Positions 31,680-37,704 of a stretch of 37,704 bases of DNA are shown in pieces. Each line of letters begins with the position of its first letter. Positions within the stretch are counted from its first letter, which is position 1. A program made the translations under genes and the position numbers. This DNA comes from Halicephalobus mephisto (Eukaryota; Nematoda; Chromadorea; Rhabditida; Panagrolaimidae): positions 1 to 37,704 of the forward strand of contig SWDT01000534.1 in assembly GCA_009193035.1 (NCBI GenBank). The letters run 5' to 3'. The notes under the pieces are model-generated. The model was not told the origin of the DNA and did not search any database. It saw only the letters and a list, made by a program, of their open reading frames with translations.

Positions 31680-32727
31680 ATGGAAGTTAATTCGTCGTTT
31701 CATGAATATTCAGATCCTCCAATCATTGAAGTTTACTTGATTTTCATCAAAGTAGTGGCTATTATTTCAACGCTCTTCTACATTCTTATGTTGTATCTAA
31801 TATTATTCAAGAGTAATAAATTAGGAGATTATAAGTACTACATCTTTCCAACGGTTACATTCACCTACTTGGTTGAACTTATGTTAGCCATTTGTCAGCC
31901 AGTTTTTCTGTTCCCCGTTCTAGGAGGCTACGCCAAGGGTTTCATACGGAACACCTCTAGTACTGTCGCTTTCATCTGTTTAATATTGCTGATACTCTTT
32001 GGTGGATACGGGGTAGTGGGAATACTTTCTGCTATGCTCTTCAGATACAAAATTATTGCTCCAGACGTCATCAAGAAGTGGATTAATATCAAATGGGTTT
32101 ACCGTGGAATTATCACTTATGGCTATGCTAGCGTAACTATAGGAATTTGCTTTTGGCTTTTCTTTGTGAGACCAAACAAAGAGGTGTAAATTTGAAAGTT
32201 GAAATTTCGTAAACATCAATTTTCAGAACCTTGACTCCTTCTTATCAAGTAATCCAGGATATATAAGTCTCGCAGCAGAACCCACTTTGATAATTTTCAA
32301 TTCAGATGAGTTCTCACCTTCCAACATCTTCATCACTGATTATTTCTTAGTTTTATGTATCATCGTTTATAGTATCGTCCTCATGTTCCATCTTGAGAAA
32401 CGACTCTACCAACAAAAGGACAAAATGTCTCCTGCAACTTTTAAACTTCAGAAAATGATGAATACCTGCTTTAAAGCCGAACTCCTATCTGGTCATTTAT
32501 TCTTTTTCGGTCCTCTCATTACGGCCATCTTTGCGATACATACACAGAACCCGTACAGTGCTACTATTTGCCATGGAATGCTTATGTTTGGATCTCTTTA
32601 CCCTATCATTCTGTACTCCTCTATGATCTACTTCATCAAGTCGTACAGAATATGGGTGATAGAATTCTTTCACATCCGCATTAAGTCAAGAGTAGCTAAT
32701 ATAAGACGCTCCATATTTATATCATAA
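31680..32727 (+). CDS. Serpentine chemoreceptor C (sri/srh-like)
   Basis: Exons 31680-32183 and 32227-32727, 43-bp intron, phase 0, 334 aa. Start set at the ATG aligned with receptor A (MEVNSS); the frame is open further upstream to 31587, but that part matches A's untranslated leader. Motifs: EYSDPP, LFKSNKLGDYKYY, ICQPVFLFPVLGGYAKG, FRYKIIAPDVIKKW, then NLDSFLSSNPGY, TFKLQKMMNTCFKAELL, HTQNPYSATICHG and YFIKSYRIWVIEF. The donor is GAG|GTGTAA, weaker than the GTAAG-type donors of A and D. The GTAAAT two bases downstream would break the frame. If the intron were retained, the next in-frame codon but one is a stop. Splicing efficiency is therefore uncertain. Confidence 0.87.
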
Positions 32728-35700
32728 AAGTAAATAATATCTTGTTTGTTATAAAAGTAGAAATAAAATAGAAACTTAATTTATGACTGATTTATTAAAA
32801 TGTGGACATCCTTAAGAGGTTCTAAATTCTACATTAACAAATCGTTTTTTACTGAATTTTAAAGGCAAAAAATTAATTAGTTTTGTAAAAATGTCTAGTC
32901 TACGCATTACTTGAATACTATTGAATCTGTTTTTATTAGTAATATTAACAGACATCAGGTGTTTAAGGTTCTGCAAATTGTGATAATGAAATGAAAAGTG
33001 GATACTCTAACATTTGAAAAAAAAACTTTTATCAACGAAAAAATCTTTGGTTAAGATTGTTACAAAAAATTAAACTTCCTCAATAATAGTGCTATGATTT
33101 ATTTAATCACTTCTTATTAAAATCTAATAGGTAGTACAGTTCTATAATCTTGGCTGATACGTGGTAAATTGTTGCTAATATTATTATGTTCTTATTTTTG
33201 ATGATAAAATATGAGAAGCACAACTTTCTTCATAATACTGCAAAATTGTCCCTTGTGAATAGTAAGTGTGCAAACCTATTTAATCAAAATCAAGCTATTA
33301 TTTTCAACGGTAAAATATATATAGTTACAAAAATGAAATAATGAAAGAGGAAGTCAAGATTTTCAAAGCTCTAAGTGCAATATTAAAGTGTTACCAGAAT
33401 GAATTTTAATCAACTGTTATAGAATTGATTGGATTGAAGATTCACAAAATTGAATTTATGTAATCTATTGAACACAAACAATTATTTGAACTTTAGAAAA
33501 GTAAGAAGAATTCTAGCAATAGCTGTTCGAGTTACGGTGGACATGAACTATGGAAAATTGTACTTTATAAGTGTCGTAAGGTTTTCAAAAATTATAACAA
33601 TAATTAATGTGACATTTACTTTGAGATTTGATTTCGGGAGTTACGGTAATTTTAATTCATCCACCAATGACTTCTATGGAATTAGAAGACGCTTTGAAGT
33701 GTAAATATTGTCCTGGAAGTCATCTTTATTGAGCTGTTGCTTTAATTTTCCCGATTGACTTTGGTAATGTGAATTGTCGATTGGGATGTCGTTGTCTTGA
33801 TACCTGTGCTAATAAATCACTGATGAAAGAATCATCAAAAAATACAGACTTATTCCTCTAATAAGGTTAATGATAATTATTTTTGTAAAGCTTGAAAATA
33901 AAAAAGTTTCTCATTGAATATTGACATTACTTCTCTTGATGGATGATTCTAGTTGGCGTTTTTCTTTTTCTTCCTTTGGACAAATTGAAGTCCACTCACG
34001 AAGTACTTCAAAATCCTCAAGATACATGCTCCTGGATAAGGAGAGCACTCCTATGTGCAATCAACTTGTCATTTTTATCAATAGTACCAGAGATACTGCT
34101 AGATGTCTTACAGATACCAATAGATGCCCATTTAAAGAGTTCGAGTCTCTATCTATCTTGGACTTGTTGAACTACATAGATAAATCAGACTTTGCAATAC
34201 AAGTTGATAGATTGCTCTGACCAATGATGAGAAATGCTTTACATCAGAGGTAGTTAATTCTACAGAGTGAATTACCTTTTATATAGTTTTCTTTCAGTCG
34301 AAACCCTCAAAAAGAGAAAAATTCTGCAATATCCTTTTCAACAAGAGGATTTAAAAGGCTCGAGCATAAAAGTTCCGATTATATTGAGAAAGTTTATTCT
34401 GGAAGACAACTCTAGTGATTTTCATTTTTTTCTCGGTCCCTTAAAAATATGACAAATTCATGTTCCTGCGGGATAACGTTGTTTCACCTGTACTGAATAT
34501 ACAGATTTTCTGAATTTCATTAGAAATGCTTTTTAATTACCGTCCTAACAAAAACACATTTTAAGAAGCTTCGAATCTTTAGACACAGTTATTTTCGAAA
34601 TTTCTAAAAATCCACATTTCTTCGTTTTCACTAAGAGTTGCATTAATGTATATAAAAATCAAAGTTACTAATTTTACAGAATTCGCTTTTATATCTCTTA
34701 ATAATTATCAAAAGTAAATCATTATCAGGCCATTCATCGACATCATTATTTGACTCTTAGATATTTTGGATATGAGGTCTTTTCGATAGGAAAAATCGAG
34801 TTTTTCTTGATTTCTATAAAAATCATTCTTCTAATAATGAAAACTTACTTTTAAACATTTATGAGGAAGTAAAATTTTATTCTCAGAATGCAATATGCTT
34901 GAAAATTATAAAATATAAGCTTCAAGATGGAAATAGCAATTTTCCTCTCCTCAGAAGCGGTGACAAATTAATGATATAAAATACAAATTATTGAAAAGTA
35001 GATTATGCCGCTATACACCATAGTGAATTAAATTTCATTTTCGACACGATTGTTGATATGTCTATTGTAGTCGCTTTAGCAACAGAGATTGAATGCTACA
35101 ACGTTTACATAAACATCTAGGAACATCTCTGTTTGCAACACTAACGATAAATTGTTCCAGACTCTCATGGGGGAAAGCCAAGTCACATTCTAAGAGGAGT
35201 TAGCATGACATACAATGATGTTGTTGAATATCTGGTGTTTTTGATGATTCCAGAACTCACAAATTTCTCCTGTAACCAATTACTTGTTACTATAACGACG
35301 TCACTTACTAATCAAACTGCTATAACAGTAACATCTACTGGTTACATTCCGTCTCTGATTCGTCCACCGATAAATATTCCTTGTACTTCATTAGAGTTAA
35401 TCTTCATACTGAACAGGTTACAATTAATAATTCTCTATATCTACAGGACGAAAATCAGTCAATTGATTTTCAATTTTGTCGATAAAATTGTGGCCGGCTT
35501 TGGTATCGACTGTTGCGTGATCGATCAGTCTTAATTTGCCGAGCTTTTTAGCCTCTATCCTACATCCACAAAAAACAAGCTTGGATACACCCTTAATGAT
35601 ACTTTTCTCTCTCAAGATAAACTTTTCAACTACTTAAGAGATTGACTGATTCAAACCTTCAATTTTACAACTTCTTCACTATTGAAGAACTAAAGCCGTG

Positions 35701-36464
35701 CAATCTATTCGTTTTCAAACACATTATATCTCAATACCAAAATACTCAGTTCACTAATAAACATCGTCAGATCGCATACATCTGTTTTTTAGCTTGTTGT
35801 TTTCAAAGGAAATAAACTCGGCAATATCTTCAGTAGTATTTTCTCTTTCATGATAAATTGTTTGATTAACTATGAAATTCTTACGACTCAATAACAGTTA
35901 TGTAATAAAAAAGTTTCTTCCTTGATGAAAGGTTCCATTTCACAAGTATGAAGGTTGTAGATTCCTACTGTATTTGTCAATGCAAACTACTTATCCCTTG
36001 TTCATAGCAAGACAAGTGAAAGAACTGTAGTCTACCTAATTTTAAGTACACACACAAAAACATAACTTTTAGTTGAGTAAAAAATGCAAGGAACCATTAT
36101 TGCGTGGGATTTTCTGAGCAATTGCCAACTTGACAAAAATCATAGCATAATTATGCTGGTTTTCATGAACATTTGATATTCCTGGCAGAAACTCGCAATT
36201 CATTCATTATACAAAAAATCATTCGACAAAGTTATGTTGAACACTATACAAAGATCACTTTCTTCCATAACGGAACTGGTGCATATATACCACACAAAAA
36301 GTCACAATTTTTGGTGCGTAAGACTGGTACTTTCGTACTTGACACATTAAATGAACTTTCCATATGCTCATAAGGAAAATTTTTAGAATAAGATGAATAC
36401 GAAAGTATGTCTTAGAATACTTCAGCCATTGAGAATTCTAAAATTAAACAATTGCTTGAGTTTT
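32728..36464. other. Large intergenic region, receptors C to D
   Basis: About 3.7 kb without a gene I can defend. ORFs of 60-110 codons at 33450, 33921 and 35205 (plus) and 35424 (minus) have no recognisable domain. The minus one reads GVSKLVFCGCRIEAKKLGK and has an upstream stop, so it may be a decayed exon. A TTTCACCTG phrase at 34482-34490 resembles the receptor E-boxes, but no receptor sequence follows. Degenerate family-2 element ends (CACACAAAAA-type) lie near 36050 and 36291. Confidence 0.45.
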
Positions 36465-36470
36465 CACCTG
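36465..36470 (+). promoter_or_regulatory. E-box upstream of receptor D (displaced)
   Basis: CACCTG within TTTTCACCTG, but 218-223 bp before the ATG at 36688, because a 171-bp element lies between. Without the element the spacing would match receptors A and C. Confidence 0.55.
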
Positions 36471-36476
36471 TAAATA

Positions 36477-36647
36477 TACACAAAAAACATAACTTTTGGC
36501 CACGTAACAACCATACATAGTCACTATTGCCTTTCAATTTTTTTTCACAAGTGTCAAATACTTATCAAAGTCGTAACCATAACGTTACAGCTCTATACGG
36601 GTTATCAGTTGTGACGAAGCTAAAAGTTACGGTTTCATTTATGTGTA
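36477..36647. mobile_element. Inverted-repeat element family 2, copy 5, in receptor D promoter
   Basis: Left end TACACAAAAAACATAACTTTTGG and right end AAAAGTTACGGTTTCATTTATGTGTA are imperfect inverted repeats, with core AGTCACTATTGCC. The flanks join CACCTGTAAA to AGAACCAAATTGG, which is continuous with the leader of receptor A, so the insertion boundaries are visible by comparison. Confidence 0.75.
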
Positions 36648-36687
36648 AGAACCAAATTGGACTCAAGTTGTGTTTTTCAGAAGAGTA

Positions 36688-37704
36688 ATGGACTTCAATG
36701 TATCGTTTTACCGGTATTCAGATCCTCCAATTGTCACAATTTATTTGATTTTCACTAATGTGATGATTATTATCTCATCGGTCTTTTACTTAATCATGCT
36801 ATACCTCGTCCTCTTTAAGAGCAAGAAACTAGAGGATTTTAGGTACTACATTCTATCAACAATTACATTTGCCTACTTATTTGAACTTATTTTGGCTATT
36901 TGTCAGCCAGTTCTTATCTTCCCCGTTCTAGGAGGCTACGCCAAAGGTCTCATACGGAACACCTCTAGTACTGTAGCTTTCATCTGTCTAATATTGCTGA
37001 TACTCTTTGCTGGATACGGGGTAGTGGGAATACTTTCTGCTATGCTCTTCAGATACAAAATTATTGCTCCAGACGTCATCAAGAAATGGATTAATATCAA
37101 ATGGGTTTACCATGGAATTATCGCCTATGGCTATATCAGTATTACTGTAGCAATATGCTTTTGGATGTTCTTCCTGAGGCCGAACAAGAATGTAAGAATA
37201 CCAAGTAGTTGATTTATTTAATACTCAATTTTCAGAACCTTGACTCCTTCTTATCGAGTAATCCACAATATATAAATCTCGCAGCAATTGAACCAACTTT
37301 GATAATATTCAACTCAGACGAGTTCTCACCTTCCAATATTTTCATCATCGACTACTTTTTGATTATTTCCATCATTCTTCTAACAATTGCCTTTATCTTT
37401 CACCTTGAGAAACGAGTCTATCAACAAAAGGATACAATGTCTACTACAACTTTTAAACTTCTGAAAATGATGAATACTTGTTTCAAAGCCGAACTCCTAT
37501 CTGCTCATCTGTTTCTCTTCTGCCCTCTCACTGTGACTGCCTTTGTAATACATACCAAGAACCCGTACAGCGCTACTATTTGTCATGGGGTGCTCATGTT
37601 CGGATCTCTCTACCCTATCTTCCTTTACCTTTCTATGATGTATTTCATTAAGCCTTACAAAATATGGCTAGCAGAGGTCTTGCATATCAAGGTCAAATCA
37701 AGAA
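36688..37704 (+). CDS. Serpentine chemoreceptor D (sri/srh-like), 3' end off window
   Basis: Exons 36688-37191 and 37236 to beyond 37704, 44-bp intron with GTAAGA donor, phase 0. About 324 residues are visible, ending in HIKVKSR, so only the last dozen or so are missing. Motifs: RYSDPP, LFKSKKLEDFRYY (changed from the NKLGDYKYY of A-C), ICQPVLIFPVLGGYAKG, FRYKIIAPDVIKKW, and NLDSFLSSNPQY. One residue is inserted as AAIEPT, where A and C read AAEPT. Later come HTKNPYSATICHG and YFIKPYKIWLAEV. A TTTTTCAG acceptor lies 7 nt before the ATG (36673-36680), so the leader is probably trans-spliced or cis-spliced there. The promoter carries a family-2 insertion. Confidence 0.87.

Noticed and set aside
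34485..34490. CACCTG as the promoter of a fifth receptor
   Set aside because: No start codon or receptor sequence follows; probably chance or a lost gene.

Overview
The window looks like nuclear DNA of a rhabditid nematode (Caenorhabditis or a relative). The evidence is AT-rich DNA, small introns with TTTTCAG-type acceptors, and typical nematode families: a cuticle collagen, an astacin with a ShKT tail, and serpentine chemoreceptors. Three 5S rRNA copies are also close to the nematode 5S sequence. I rebuilt gene models by hand from splice sites and reading phase. Seven models are complete inside the window, one small single-exon ORF is doubtful, and two genes run off the edges.

Layout, left to right. 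(1) 25-507, minus: N-terminal part of a cuticle collagen, continuing off the left edge. (2) 741-2107: inverted copies of a dispersed repeat around a doubtful small membrane ORF. (3) 2359-6172, minus: a four-exon secreted astacin metalloprotease. Its introns hold a 5S rRNA-containing repeat and an 86-bp satellite. (4) 6385-7341: AT-rich tandem DNA and three ~177-nt repeats of unknown nature. (5) 7546-9512, plus: a probable amidated neuropeptide precursor. (6) 9577-15795, minus: a seven-exon SLC22-type transporter, convergent with the neuropeptide gene and full of repeats, including one GC-AG intron. (7) 16120-16560: a ~98-bp repeat array. (8) 17354-19626, plus: a Neuralized-type E3 ligase (two NHR domains plus RING). 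(9) 20211-23198, minus: an ER-type carboxylesterase ending in RDEL, with an antisense LINE fragment in one intron. (10) 25522-37704: four tandem two-exon chemoreceptor genes (A-D, plus strand; D is cut by the window edge), with a FkbM-type methyltransferase gene on the minus strand between A and B.

These are separate eukaryotic genes, not an operon. Two pairs are convergent (neuropeptide/transporter and Neuralized/esterase). The clearest shared logic is in the receptor cluster. Each start codon is preceded by a CACCTG E-box, about 45-54 bp upstream in A-C. In D a 171-bp inverted-repeat element has inserted between E-box and start. Receptor identity is patchy between copies, which suggests gene conversion.

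The most unusual non-coding item is a family of repeats that carry a full-length 5S rRNA sequence and are bounded by inverted CAGTCACTA motifs. The same motif builds separate arrays elsewhere in the window. I see no prokaryotic-type defence system, CRISPR array or tRNA.
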